Source: DATARH01 sp035550515
Lineage (GTDB): Bacteria > Pseudomonadota > Alphaproteobacteria > ATCC43930 > CGMCC-115725
Direction of reading: 5' to 3'
DNA length: 64,000 bases
Assembly: GCA_035550515.1 (NCBI GenBank)
Contig: DASZOZ010000013.1
Span: forward strand, 1 to 64,000
Positions 54,455 through 63,320 of the stretch are shown in pieces. The first letter of the stretch is position 1. Each line of letters begins with the position of its first letter. Position numbers and translations under genes: made by a program. The notes under the pieces were generated by a model, which saw only the letters and a list, made by a program, of their open reading frames with translations, made no database searches and was not told the DNA's origin.

Positions 54455-54685
54455 CTACAGGCGCTTGCCGGTGTCGAGCAGCACGGCGGTGTATTCGCGG
54501 TAGGTCATGCCGAGTTCTTCGGCGCGCTTGAGGCGGAGCAGCGCGATCTCGCGCGGCGGTGTTTTCCAGGCTGTGGCGTGTGCCTTTCTCCAGCAGAAAC
54601 CACGCCAGGAGGCTTCCGGATCGAGCGGCGGCCCGCAATTATGGCCGATCCCGAACAAGGGAGCGATGCTGCTGCCGTCGGGCAT
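54455..54685 (-). CDS. small conserved alphaproteobacterial protein of unknown function
   Basis: 76 residues from the ATG at 54685. Strongly patterned sequence: FGIGHNCGPPLDPEASWRGF, RKAHATAWKTPPREIALLRL, KRAEELGMTYREYTAVLLDT. I know near-identical small proteins in other Alphaproteobacteria, annotated as hypothetical. The C-terminal half looks helical; the N-terminal GHNCGPP is a possible metal or cofactor site. It is convergent with sodB copy 2, ending four bases after its stop. Confidence 0.75.
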   Translation of the reverse strand: MPDGSSIAPLFGIGHNCGPPLDPEASWRGFCWRKAHATAWKTPPREIALLRLKRAEELGMTYREYTAVLLDTGKRL

Positions 54686-54738
54686 CAGAAATCTCCGCGC
54701 TGCCGCAAGGAGCTTAGCAAGCTTTGTGCCGGAAGCGC

Positions 54739-55104
54739 TTAAATCGGCGGCAGCAGCGCGGCCGCCACCAGCCGGTCCTCGGCGAGCAGCACGTTGTAGG
54801 TGCGGCAGGCGGCGCCGGTGTCCATCGCCTCGATGCCGATGGCGCGCGCCTTGAGCGCCGCGCGGAGCGACGGCGTGACCGGGGCGCCGCGCCGCCCCAG
54901 GCCCAGCAGGATCAGCTCGATGCCGCCGGCCTCGACCAGCGGCGCCAAACCTTCGAGGGTCGGGACGGCGCTCTCCCACAGGATCGTATGGTCGGGAAAC
55001 ACCAGCACCGGCCCGGCATAGACCACCCCGCCGACGCGGAACCCGCCGGCGCCGTAGCGCTCGATCGACTGCCGCCCGACCGGCGCGGCGGGCGTCAGCT
55101 CCAC
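54739..55104 (-). CDS. Mth938-domain (DUF498) protein, NDUFAF3-like
   Basis: 121 residues: YGAGGFRVGGVVYAGPVLVF, EGLAPLVEAGGIELILLGLG, then GIEAMDTGAACRTYNVLLAE. This is the DUF498/Mth938 fold; the human homologue NDUFAF3 assists complex I assembly. It starts four bases after the secF stop, so it is the last gene of the yajC-secD-secF run, a common alphaproteobacterial order. With the NDUFAF6-like gene downstream on the same strand, a shared assembly role is plausible. Confidence 0.9.
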   Translation of the reverse strand: MELTPAAPVGRQSIERYGAGGFRVGGVVYAGPVLVFPDHTILWESAVPTLEGLAPLVEAGGIELILLGLGRRGAPVTPSLRAALKARAIGIEAMDTGAACRTYNVLLAEDRLVAAALLPPI

Positions 55105-55108
55105 CGCG

Positions 55109-56074
55109 CTATCCTTTGGCGCTGCGCGGCCGCCGCTCGGGCCGGGCGGGTTCGTTCTCGTCCGCCTCGCGCGAAGCGGCCCGACGATTGGGCTGGATGT
55201 AGTAGATGATCGGCGCGGCGATAAAGAGCGAGGAATAGGTGCCGATCACGATGCCCCACAGCATCGCGATGCTGAACCCTTTCAGCACCTCGCCGCCAAA
55301 CAGCAGCAGCGACAGCACTGCCAGCGCCACGGTGCTGACGGTCAGGATCGTGCGCGACAGCGTCTCGTTGAGCGCGAGGTTGATCAGGTCGCGGAACGGC
55401 ATCGTGCGATACTTGCGCATCGCCTCGCGCACCCGGTCGTAGATCACCACCGTATCGTTGATCGAATAGCCGGCGATGGTGAGGATCGCCGCCAGCGTCG
55501 TCAGGTTGAACTCGAGGCGGAAAATCGCGAACAGGCCGATCGTCGTGACGACATCGTGGATCGTCGAGATCGTCGCGCCGACGCCGAATTGCCATTCGAA
55601 GCGAAACCAGATGTAGACGAGGATCGCGCCCAGCGCGAGCACGGTGGCGAGCATGCCGGCACGGATCAGTTCCGAGCCGACGCTGGGGCCGACCACCTCT
55701 TGCCGGCGGTATTCGACGCCCTGGCCGAGCGCCTGCTTGACCGCGGTGATCGCGGTTTCCTGCGCCTTGTCGCCGCCGGATTGCTGCGGCAGGCGGATCA
55801 ACACTTCATCGGCGCCGCCAAAGTTCTGCAGCGAGGCCTCGCCGAGATGCAGCGCGTCGATCTTCGCGCGCATTGTCGCGAGGTCGGCCGGTCCCTGCGT
55901 CTTCGCCTCGATCAGCAGGCCGCCCTTGAAATCGATGCCGAGATTGAGGCCGACCGCGACGGTCAACCCGATCGAAACGAGCCCCAACAGGATCGACACG
56001 GCGAAGCCGATCAGGTGCCAGCGCATGAAATCGATCTGCGGCACCCGGCGGATGACGATGAGCGGCTTCAGCAC
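55109..56074 (-). CDS. secF: protein translocase subunit SecF
   Basis: 321 residues from a GTG at 56074. Six membrane helices of the RND-like SecD/F family are visible, with the first periplasmic-domain motif GLNLGIDFKGGLLIEAKT. Conserved elements are VYIWFRFEWQFGVGA, ILTIAGYSINDTVVIYDRVRE (as IAGYSINDTVVIYDRVRE) and NETLSRTILTV. SecF works with SecD using the proton gradient to pull exported proteins from SecYEG. Confidence 0.97.
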   Translation of the reverse strand: MLKPLIVIRRVPQIDFMRWHLIGFAVSILLGLVSIGLTVAVGLNLGIDFKGGLLIEAKTQGPADLATMRAKIDALHLGEASLQNFGGADEVLIRLPQQSGGDKAQETAITAVKQALGQGVEYRRQEVVGPSVGSELIRAGMLATVLALGAILVYIWFRFEWQFGVGATISTIHDVVTTIGLFAIFRLEFNLTTLAAILTIAGYSINDTVVIYDRVREAMRKYRTMPFRDLINLALNETLSRTILTVSTVALAVLSLLLFGGEVLKGFSIAMLWGIVIGTYSSLFIAAPIIYYIQPNRRAASREADENEPARPERRPRSAKG

Positions 56075-56096
56075 GGCGGCACACCTTTGGCGGCGG

Positions 56097-56120
56097 CCCT
56101 CACCCGCTTACGGGAGAGGG
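56097..56120 (+). repeat. short hairpin unit of the dispersed GGGAGAGG repeat
   Basis: CCCTCACCCGCTTACGGGAGAGGG sits in the 61-base gap between secD and secF, split here for length as CCCTCACCCGCT and TACGGGAGAGGG. CCCG and CGGG pair around CTTA. It is the same unit type as at 29.85 kb and would form a small hairpin within the secDF mRNA. Confidence 0.55.
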
Positions 56121-56135
56121 GGTCAGAGAAAGCGC

Positions 56136-57713
56136 TCACAGCGGGATCTCCTTCGGCTTCCACCGCCGCAGCCAGCTGACGATCTGCAGCCGCGTCACCA
56201 GGATCGCCGAGAACAGCGAGGTCAGCACGCCGACGCTGAGCGTCACGGCAAAGCCTTTCACCGGCCCCGAACCCAGCCAATAGAGCAGGATGCCGGCGAC
56301 CAGCGTCGTCACGTGGCTGTCGAGGATCGTGCCGAAGGCGCGGGTGAAGCCGGCCTCCAGCGACGACAGCATGGTCCGGCCGCTGCGCATTTCCTCGCGG
56401 ATGCGCTCGTAGATCAGCACATTGGCGTCGACCGCCATGCCCATGGTCAGGGCGATGCCGGCGATCCCCGGCAGCGTCAGCGTCGCGCCGAGCAGCGACA
56501 GCGCACCGAGCATCAGGCACAGGTTGAAGATCAAGGCGATGTCGGCGAACAGACCGAACAGCCCGTAAAACAGGAACATGAAGATCACGACCAGCACGAC
56601 GCCGACGACGCTGGCGACGGCGCCGGCATGGATCGAGTCGGCGCCGAGGTCGGGGCCGACGGTGCGCTCCTCTAGGATCGTGATCGGCGCCGGCAGCGCG
56701 CCGGCGCGCAGCAGCAACGCCAGGTCGCTCGCCGACTGCACGGTAAAGCTGCCGGAGATGATACCGCTGCCGCCGAGGATCGGCTCGCGGATCACCGGCG
56801 CGCTGATCACCTTGTTGTCGAGCACGATCGCAAAGGGCTTGCCGACATTCTCCTTGGTCGCATCGCCGAACCGCTTGGCGCCGGCGCTGTCAAAGCGGAA
56901 GCTGACCACCGGCTCGTTGTTCTGGAAGGTCGCCTGGGCGTCGACCAGCGTGTCGCCGCTGACCATGACCCGCTTGCGGACGAGGTAGAACGGCGGCTGG
57001 CCGGCGCGGGCGGCGCGTTCCTCGCTCGGCAGGATGGTGTCGCCGGGCGGCATGCGGCCCTTGCGCGCGTCGTCGACCGTAACCGACTGGTCGACCAGTT
57101 GGAAGGCCAGCTTCGCGGTCTTGCCGAGCAGCGCCTTGACGTGCTCGGGATTGTCGATGCCGGGCAATTCGACGAGGATGCGGTCCTGCCCCTGGCGCTG
57201 GATCGTCGGCTCCTTGGTGCCGGTCTCGTCGATGCGGCGGCGGATGATCTCGATCGACTGGTCGACCGCCTGTTGCCGCCGCTGATCGGTGGCCTGGGTG
57301 GTGAAGGCCATCTTCCCGGCGCCGCTCGGGGTGATCTCGACGCCGAGCGCCGGATCGATCTTGGCGAGCGCGGTATGGGCGTCGTCGATGCGGTCCAGGT
57401 CGCGGATGGTGAAGACGATCGCACCGTTCTGCACGTTGAGGTCGGTATAGCCGATCCTGGCGCTGCGCAGGGCGTCGCGGACATTGTCGACGATCGAGTT
57501 GAGCTGCTCGTTTTGCGCCGCCGCGACATCGACCTGCAGCAGCAGATAGGAGCCGCCGCGCAGGTCGAGCCCGAGGGCGACCTGCTTGTGCGGAACCACG
57601 CTCGGCAGCGCGGCAAGCTGCGCCGGCGTGAACAGGTTCGGCAGGCTGAACAGCACCCCGAGCGCGCACACGCCGACGATCAGCAGCACCTTCCATTGCG
57701 CGAAATAGAGCAT
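56136..57713 (-). CDS. secD: protein translocase subunit SecD
   Basis: 525 residues. It begins with a membrane helix (WKVLLIVGVCALGVLFSLPN) and the GLDLRGGSYLLLQVD motif. The large periplasmic domain has QGQDRILVELPGIDNPE. The C-terminal membrane half has ADIALIFNLCLMLGAL, AGIALTMGMAVDANVLIYER and FGTILDSHVTTLVAG. It acts with SecF and YajC in protein export. yajC is 23 bases upstream. Confidence 0.98.
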   Translation of the reverse strand: MLYFAQWKVLLIVGVCALGVLFSLPNLFTPAQLAALPSVVPHKQVALGLDLRGGSYLLLQVDVAAAQNEQLNSIVDNVRDALRSARIGYTDLNVQNGAIVFTIRDLDRIDDAHTALAKIDPALGVEITPSGAGKMAFTTQATDQRRQQAVDQSIEIIRRRIDETGTKEPTIQRQGQDRILVELPGIDNPEHVKALLGKTAKLAFQLVDQSVTVDDARKGRMPPGDTILPSEERAARAGQPPFYLVRKRVMVSGDTLVDAQATFQNNEPVVSFRFDSAGAKRFGDATKENVGKPFAIVLDNKVISAPVIREPILGGSGIISGSFTVQSASDLALLLRAGALPAPITILEERTVGPDLGADSIHAGAVASVVGVVLVVIFMFLFYGLFGLFADIALIFNLCLMLGALSLLGATLTLPGIAGIALTMGMAVDANVLIYERIREEMRSGRTMLSSLEAGFTRAFGTILDSHVTTLVAGILLYWLGSGPVKGFAVTLSVGVLTSLFSAILVTRLQIVSWLRRWKPKEIPL

Positions 57714-57736
57714 GCCTTACGCGTCCGAACCGGCGG

Positions 57737-58195
57737 TCACGCCTTTTCGTCTTCCTTGACTTCCGGCCCCTTGGCCGGCTCCGCTTCCTTGGCGTCCCTG
57801 GCGGTGTCCCTGGCACGCCGGCGGCCCGCGCCGCGCGGCGCTGCGCTCTCGTTCGCCGCCTCGCGCGCCGCGGCCGGATCGGGCTTGGTCAGCACGGTGC
57901 TGATCGTGCTGCGCAGCACCCGCACCCGCACGTTGGAGGCGATGTCGACCTCGATCTCGTCGCTGCCCGGCGTCACACGGTTCACCGTGCCGAGGATGCC
58001 GCCACCGGTTACGACGCGATCGCCGCGACGCAGTGCGTCAAGCATCGAGCGCTGCTGCTTCTGCTTCTGCTGCTGCGGGCGAATCAGCAGGAAGTAGAAC
58101 ACGACAAAGATCAGCACCAGCGGCAGAAACTGGATCAGCGCGCTCTGATCGAACATGCCGCCCGCCCCCTGGGCATAGGCCGTGGAAATGAGCAT
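57737..58195 (-). CDS. yajC: preprotein translocase subunit YajC
   Basis: 152 residues from the ATG at 58195; an ATG 23 codons earlier gives an unlikely basic extension. A single helix (FLPLVLIFVVFYFLLIRPQQ) is followed by LRRGDRVVTGGGILGTVNRV, the conserved YajC core. The C-terminal tail is long, charged and alanine-rich (about 50 residues more than E. coli). First gene of the yajC-secD-secF operon. Confidence 0.96.
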   Translation of the reverse strand: MLISTAYAQGAGGMFDQSALIQFLPLVLIFVVFYFLLIRPQQQKQKQQRSMLDALRRGDRVVTGGGILGTVNRVTPGSDEIEVDIASNVRVRVLRSTISTVLTKPDPAAAREAANESAAPRGAGRRRARDTARDAKEAEPAKGPEVKEDEKA

Positions 58196-58449
58196 GGGTA
58201 TCGACCTCAAAATGCGGCGGCGAAGCGGTGCCGAATTGGTACGCGATGCCCGGTAAAAGGGCAAGGAATGGCGCTCGGCGCTCCTTGGCGTGACGGGCCG
58301 CCCAGTGGGACTGCCGCGGGGATTGCCGCGCGGCCGTCATCCCGAGCGGCGCCCGACGCCGTCCCGAAGGACGCATCTTCGCTTCCCGCTTTGAAGCCAA
58401 CGCATCCGCTGTGATAGCGTCCCGCGCCTTTCACGACCAAGAACACAAG

Positions 58450-59307
58450 ATGTCCCAGACCGATCTCGTCCCGTTGCTGGTTCGCGTCGCCGACGCGCTC
58501 GAACGCCTGGCGCCGCCGGCGCCGCCCAAGAACGATCTCCACGCCGCCGACGCGTTTATCTGGCACGCCGACGGCGACTGGCTCGAACCGGTCGAAGCGG
58601 TCAACCGGGTCGAGATCGGGCTGTTGCGCGGGATCGACCGGGTGCGCGACATCCTGGTCGAGAACACCGAGCGCTTTGCCGCGGGGCTGCCGGCCAACAA
58701 CGTGCTGCTGTGGGGCGCGCGCGGCACCGGCAAGAGCGCGCTGGTCAAGGCGGCGCACGCGGCGATCAACAAGACGACGCCCGGCGCGCTGGCGCTGATC
58801 GAAATTCATCGCGAGGACATCCCGAGCCTGCCGCGCCTGTTGTCGCTGGTACGCGGCAGCGACCGGCGCTGCCTGCTGTTTTGCGACGATCTGTCGTTCG
58901 AGAAGCAGGATACCAGCTACAAATCGCTCAAGGCGGTGCTCGAAGGCGGCATCGAGGGGCGGCCGTCGAATGTCGTGCTCTACGCCACCTCGAACCGGCG
59001 CCATCTGATGCCGCGCGACATGATCGAGAACGAGCGCTCGACCGCGATCAACCCGGGCGAGGCGGTCGAGGAGAGCGTGTCGCTGTCCGACCGGTTCGGG
59101 CTGTGGCTCGGCTTCCACAATGTCGATCAGGACACCTACCTGGCGATCGTGCGCGGCTACGCAGCGCATTACGGGCTGGCCATCGCCGACGACCGGCTCA
59201 AGGCCGAAGCCAACGAGTGGTCGATCACCCGCGGCTCGCGCTCCGGCCGCGTCGCCTGGCAATTCATCCAGGATCTGGCGGGACGGTTGGGCAAGACGCT
59301 GGGGTGA
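58450..59307 (+). CDS. DUF815 AAA-type ATPase
   Basis: 285 residues from the ATG at 58450; a GTG 13 codons earlier lacks a ribosome site. Walker A GARGTGKSALVKAA, Walker B CLLFCDDLSFEK, arginine-rich sensor NRRHLMPRDMIENE, and FGLWLGFHNVDQDTYL. This is the DUF815 family of predicted ATPases, of unknown cellular role. In Alphaproteobacteria it usually lies between yajC and the M23 lipoprotein gene, as here, transcribed against both. Confidence 0.92.
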   Translation: MSQTDLVPLLVRVADALERLAPPAPPKNDLHAADAFIWHADGDWLEPVEAVNRVEIGLLRGIDRVRDILVENTERFAAGLPANNVLLWGARGTGKSALVKAAHAAINKTTPGALALIEIHREDIPSLPRLLSLVRGSDRRCLLFCDDLSFEKQDTSYKSLKAVLEGGIEGRPSNVVLYATSNRRHLMPRDMIENERSTAINPGEAVEESVSLSDRFGLWLGFHNVDQDTYLAIVRGYAAHYGLAIADDRLKAEANEWSITRGSRSGRVAWQFIQDLAGRLGKTLG

Positions 59308-59312
59308 CGGGT

Positions 59313-60389
59313 TTACCCGGGCTTGTTTCCGGCCGGCCCGGCGGCGCTGGGTGACGGGGCGAGGAATTCCTTCGGGTCGACCGGGCGCTTGCCGCGGCGC
59401 AGCTCGAAATGGAGCTGAGGCTCGGCGACGCCGCCGCTCTCGCCGACCTTGGCGATGACCTGGCCGGCGGCGATCGCATCGCCGGGTTTCGCCGTGACAT
59501 CGTCGAGATGGGCGTAAGCGGAAATCCAGCCGTTCGAATGCTTTATCAGTACGATGTTGCCGTAACCCTTTACCTCGTTGCCGGCATAAACCACCGTGCC
59601 GCTGTCGATCGCGCGGACCGGCGTGCCGCGCGGCGCCGCGATGTTGATGCCGTCATTATGTCCACCGCCGGGGGTATTGCCGTAATTCGCCAGGACGCGG
59701 CCGCGCACCGGCCACGGAAAGCGGCCCGAGGCGGTCGGCTGGGCCGCGGCGGTTTCCGGCGCGCTGGGCGGCGGCGGGTGCGCCGCCTCGGGCGGTGGTG
59801 GGGTCAGCGCGGCGGGCGGCGGTGCGGCCGCGGCCTGTTTTGGCGGCGGCGGACCGTCGAGCGGAATGACATCGGGCGACGCCTTCGCGGGCGATGATCC
59901 CGATGGCGTAAGAGGCGGCGTAAGAGGCGGCGTCAGCGATTGCGGCACCGCCGCCGGCGGTGGGCTCGGCGTCTCGGCATGCGGGGCCGATGGCGGCGTC
60001 AGCGGCGCGGCGGCGATCGGCGGAGGCGCAACCGGACGTGCCGATGCCTGGTGCAGGGGTGCGCCCGGCGGGATCGACCGAAACGCCGGGATCGTCAGAT
60101 GCTGGCCGGCCTTTAGCTGATAGGGCGGGTGCAGGCCGTTGGCGGCGATGATCGCCGATTTCGGCACGTGATAGGTATAGGCGTAGCCGTCGAGCGTCTG
60201 GCCGCGTCTGACGATCACCTGCAGCGCCGGCGGCGGCGCGGGCATCGGCGCGACGATCGGCGCCATGTCGCCTTTCTGGAACACCGGCGCGGGTCCGCTC
60301 TGGTCGGCGCAGGCACCGACGAGCCCGGCCAGAATGGCGACGAGCCCGGTGCGGCCGACGCCGCACCGACGTAATTTCCCGATGTCCAT
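59313..60389 (-). CDS. M23-family peptidoglycan hydrolase-like lipoprotein with LysM domain
   Basis: 358 residues from the ATG at 60389, behind GGGGGGA. The signal ends in lipobox LVGAC, so it is a lipoprotein. A LysM domain follows (VIVRRGQTLDGYAYTYHVP, LKAGQHLTIPAF). A long proline/alanine linker includes a LTPP tandem repeat. The C-terminal LytM/M23 domain has GHNDGINIAAPRGTPVRAID and QLHFELRRGKRPVDP. The usual first His-x3-Asp appears as HNDGI, so catalytic activity or an EnvC/NlpD-like activator role are both possible. Role in cell separation is inferred. Confidence 0.9.
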   Translation of the reverse strand: MDIGKLRRCGVGRTGLVAILAGLVGACADQSGPAPVFQKGDMAPIVAPMPAPPPALQVIVRRGQTLDGYAYTYHVPKSAIIAANGLHPPYQLKAGQHLTIPAFRSIPPGAPLHQASARPVAPPPIAAAPLTPPSAPHAETPSPPPAAVPQSLTPPLTPPLTPSGSSPAKASPDVIPLDGPPPPKQAAAAPPPAALTPPPPEAAHPPPPSAPETAAAQPTASGRFPWPVRGRVLANYGNTPGGGHNDGINIAAPRGTPVRAIDSGTVVYAGNEVKGYGNIVLIKHSNGWISAYAHLDDVTAKPGDAIAAGQVIAKVGESGGVAEPQLHFELRRGKRPVDPKEFLAPSPSAAGPAGNKPG

Positions 60390-60434
60390 GTTCCCCCCTT
60401 GCGCGTCCCCCGACACGCAAAGCAGACAGTCCTG

Positions 60435-61154
60435 CTACTTTACTCCGAATTCGTCGTGCACCAAATCGTCCTGCGGCGCGGCGGCGGCATCGCCGGCTGC
60501 GCCGCCGGGTCGCGGCAATCCCGCCACCAGCGGAACAAACCGCACCCAAGCCAGATCCTCGGTCGCGAACCCCGATTCGCGGCGGACGACGCGGATCAGC
60601 CGCTGGTCGCGGTACTCGGCGCCGACGGGCAGCACCAGGATGCCGCCCGGCGCGAGCTGATCGAGCAAGACCTGCGGCACCTCGGCCGCCGCGGCGGTGA
60701 CGATGATGCGGTCGAACGGCGCTTGTTCCGGCCAGCCTTTGCCGCCGTCGCCAAAGCGGGTGACGATATTGTGCAGACCCAGCGCGGCAAACCGGCGCTC
60801 GGCGTCGCGCACCAGCTCGCGGTGGCGCTCGACGCTGAAGACGCGCCGCGCCAGCCGCGACAGGATGGCGGCCTGATAGCCCGAGCCGGTGCCGATCTCC
60901 AGCACCTTCTCGCGCCCGCTCAGCTCCAGCTTCTCGGTCATCAGCGCGACGACGTAAGGCTGGCTGATGGTCTGCGCGCTGCCGATCGGCAGCGCGACAT
61001 TTTCATAAGCCTGGTCCTGGAAGGAGTCGGGCACGAACAATTCGCGCGGTGTCCGCTCGATCGCGCCGAGGACCCGCGGATCGCCGATCCCGGCGCGCCG
61101 CAGCTCCATGAGGAGCCGCAGCTTGCGCGGGAGATGGGCGGATTCGCCGCTCAT
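60435..61154 (-). CDS. pcm: protein-L-isoaspartate O-methyltransferase
   Basis: 239 residues from the ATG at 61154, four bases after surE. SAM-binding motif VLEIGTGSGYQAAILSRLA, the substrate loop PIGSAQTISQPYVVALM, and FDRIIVTAAAAEVPQVLLDQ. It repairs isoaspartyl residues in damaged proteins. The surE-pcm pairing is widespread in Proteobacteria and is linked with stationary-phase survival. The C-terminal tail is extended and acidic. Confidence 0.96.
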   Translation of the reverse strand: MSGESAHLPRKLRLLMELRRAGIGDPRVLGAIERTPRELFVPDSFQDQAYENVALPIGSAQTISQPYVVALMTEKLELSGREKVLEIGTGSGYQAAILSRLARRVFSVERHRELVRDAERRFAALGLHNIVTRFGDGGKGWPEQAPFDRIIVTAAAAEVPQVLLDQLAPGGILVLPVGAEYRDQRLIRVVRRESGFATEDLAWVRFVPLVAGLPRPGGAAGDAAAAPQDDLVHDEFGVK

Positions 61155-61158
61155 TGCC

Positions 61159-61947
61159 TCATCTTTGTTCAAACAGCGGCCGCAGCCGGTCCGCGACCGC
61201 GACATGCGTCAGGTTGAGATGCACCGGGGTGATCGACACCCTGCCTTCGTCCATGGCGCACAGGTCGCTGTCGGGGGTGGCGCCGCCCTCGGGTTTCGCC
61301 GGGCCGATCCAGTAGAACGGGCGGCCGCGCGGGTCGATCCCTTCCATCAGATTGTCGCCGAGCACGCGTTTTCCCTGATGGGTGACCGCAAACCCGCGAA
61401 CCTGCTCCGCCGGCACCGGCGGAAAGTTCACATTGAAAAAAGTGTCCCTGGGCCACCGCTCGGTCGCCTCGACGATGCGCCGGATCGTCTCGGCGCAATA
61501 GGCCTCGGACGACGACCAGGATATGGCGTTGCGGTCGACGTAGTCCTGCGACAGGGCGATTGCCGGCACGCCGAACAGCGTCGCCTCCATGGCTGCGGCG
61601 ACGGTGCCGGAATAGGTCATGTCCTCGGCGATATTGCCGCCGCCGTTGATGCCGGACAGCACCAGCGTCGGCAGCTTGTCGCGCAGCAGCCGCTTCAGCG
61701 CCAGCAGCACGCAGTCGGTCGGCGTGCCGTCGACGTGGTAGCGCCGCTTCTCGATCTCGACCAGCCTGATCGGCCGGCGCGTCGTCAGCGAATGCGAGGC
61801 GCCGCTCTGCTCCATCTCGGGCGCCACGACCCAGACGTCGTCGGACAATTGCCGGGCGATTTTTTCCAGCAGCTTGATCCCCGGCGCGTCGATGCCGTCA
61901 TCGTTCGAGATGAGGATGCGCGCCAATCGCGGATTTTTCTCAGCCAT
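61159..61947 (-). CDS. surE: 5'/3'-nucleotidase SurE
   Basis: 262 residues. Metal site ILISNDDGIDAPGI near the N-terminus, then VVAPEMEQSGASHSLT, VDGTPTDCVLLAL and VLSGINGGGNIAEDMTYSGT. All SurE motifs are present. It dephosphorylates nucleoside monophosphates and short polyphosphate. Its start overlaps the serS stop by eight bases, and pcm follows, giving a serS-surE-pcm operon. Confidence 0.97.
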   Translation of the reverse strand: MAEKNPRLARILISNDDGIDAPGIKLLEKIARQLSDDVWVVAPEMEQSGASHSLTTRRPIRLVEIEKRRYHVDGTPTDCVLLALKRLLRDKLPTLVLSGINGGGNIAEDMTYSGTVAAAMEATLFGVPAIALSQDYVDRNAISWSSSEAYCAETIRRIVEATERWPRDTFFNVNFPPVPAEQVRGFAVTHQGKRVLGDNLMEGIDPRGRPFYWIGPAKPEGGATPDSDLCAMDEGRVSITPVHLNLTHVAVADRLRPLFEQR

Positions 61948-63226
61948 CGGGTCCGATCACCTCCTGCCCAGCCATATAAGGCTGTAACGCCGGCGGAATC
62001 GTGACCGTGCCATCGTGCCGCTGGTAGTTTTCGAGGATCGCGATCATCGTGCGGCCGACCGCGAGGCCGGAGCCGTTGAGCGTATGCACCGGCCGGGTGC
62101 CCTTTTCGCCTGCCGGCCGGTAGCGCGCATTCATGCGCCGCGCCTGAAACGCGCCGCAATTCGAACAGCTGGAGATTTCGCGATAGGCGTTCTGGCCGGG
62201 CAGCCAGACCTCGATGTCGTAGGTCTTCTGCGCCGCGAACCCCATATCTCCCGACGACAGCAGCATCACCCGGTAGGCGAGGCCGAGCCGCTTCAGCACC
62301 TCCTCGGCGCAGGCGGTCATGCGCTCATGCTCGGCCCGCGATTCCTCGGGCTTGGCGATCGAGACCAGCTCGACCTTGGGGAATTGGTGGACGCGGATCA
62401 TGCCGCGGGTGTCGCGCCCCGCCGCGCCGGCCTCGGAGCGGAAGCAGGGCGTCCACGCCGTGAAGCGCAGCGGCAATTCCTTGTCGTCGAGGATCTCGCC
62501 GGCGACGAGGTTGGTGAGCGGCATCTCCGCCGTCGGGATCAGCCACATCCCGCCCGACGCCTCGGTGGTCTGGAACATGTCCTCGGCGGCTTTCGGCAGG
62601 TTGCCGGTGCCGTAAGCGGTCTCGGTGCGCACCAGAAGGGGCGGCGCCACCTCGAGATAGCCGAATTCCCGCGTGTGCAGGTCGAGCATGAACTGGGCGA
62701 TGGCGCGTTCGAGCCGCGCCAACGCACCCTTCAGCACGACAAAGCGCGAGCCCGACAGCCTCGCGGCGCGGGCGAAATCCATCATGCCGAGCTTTTCGCC
62801 GATCGCCTCATGCGGCAGCGCGGGGAAATTGAATTGCGGCGGCTGACCGACCGTGCGCTGCAGGACGTTCGCGGTCTCGTCCGGCCCTTCGGGCACATCG
62901 TCGGCCGGCAGGTTGGGCAGCGCCGCGAGCAGCTCGTCGATTTTCTTGCGCGCTTCCGCTGATTTGCGCGCGAAATCGGCCTCGGCAGCCTTGTTTTCGG
63001 CGCTTTGCCGCAGCAGTTCGGCCGCGTCGCCGCCGGCTTTCTTCGCGGCGCCGATCTCGCGCGCCAGCCGGTTGCCCAGCGCCTGCGCCTCCTGCGCCCT
63101 GGTCTCGGCGGTGCGCCAGCCGCGGTCGAGGTCCAGCACCTCGTCCGACCGGGCCGGCAGGCCACGCTTGCGGAGACCGGCATCGAACGCCGCGGGATTA
63201 TCGCGAATGGCGCGCAGATCGTGCAT
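61940..63226 (-). CDS. serS: seryl-tRNA synthetase
   Basis: 428 residues. The N-terminal coiled coil (about 28-105) contacts tRNA-Ser. Class II motif 2 is TPCFRSEAGAAGRDTRGM with VHQFPKVELVSI, and motif 3 is GSGLAVGRTMIAILENYQ. Length is typical. It charges tRNA-Ser (and tRNA-Sec, which matters here because the window also holds a selenoprotein gene). First gene of serS-surE-pcm. Confidence 0.98.
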   Translation of the reverse strand: MHDLRAIRDNPAAFDAGLRKRGLPARSDEVLDLDRGWRTAETRAQEAQALGNRLAREIGAAKKAGGDAAELLRQSAENKAAEADFARKSAEARKKIDELLAALPNLPADDVPEGPDETANVLQRTVGQPPQFNFPALPHEAIGEKLGMMDFARAARLSGSRFVVLKGALARLERAIAQFMLDLHTREFGYLEVAPPLLVRTETAYGTGNLPKAAEDMFQTTEASGGMWLIPTAEMPLTNLVAGEILDDKELPLRFTAWTPCFRSEAGAAGRDTRGMIRVHQFPKVELVSIAKPEESRAEHERMTACAEEVLKRLGLAYRVMLLSSGDMGFAAQKTYDIEVWLPGQNAYREISSCSNCGAFQARRMNARYRPAGEKGTRPVHTLNGSGLAVGRTMIAILENYQRHDGTVTIPPALQPYMAGQEVIGPDG

Positions 63227-63320
63227 CTAGGTATTCGCTGGCTGTTGGATACTACTTATAGCCCATCATGTCGTCCCGGCGAAAGCCGCGACCCACCGTT
63301 CGGCTCTTTAACACGCGAGC

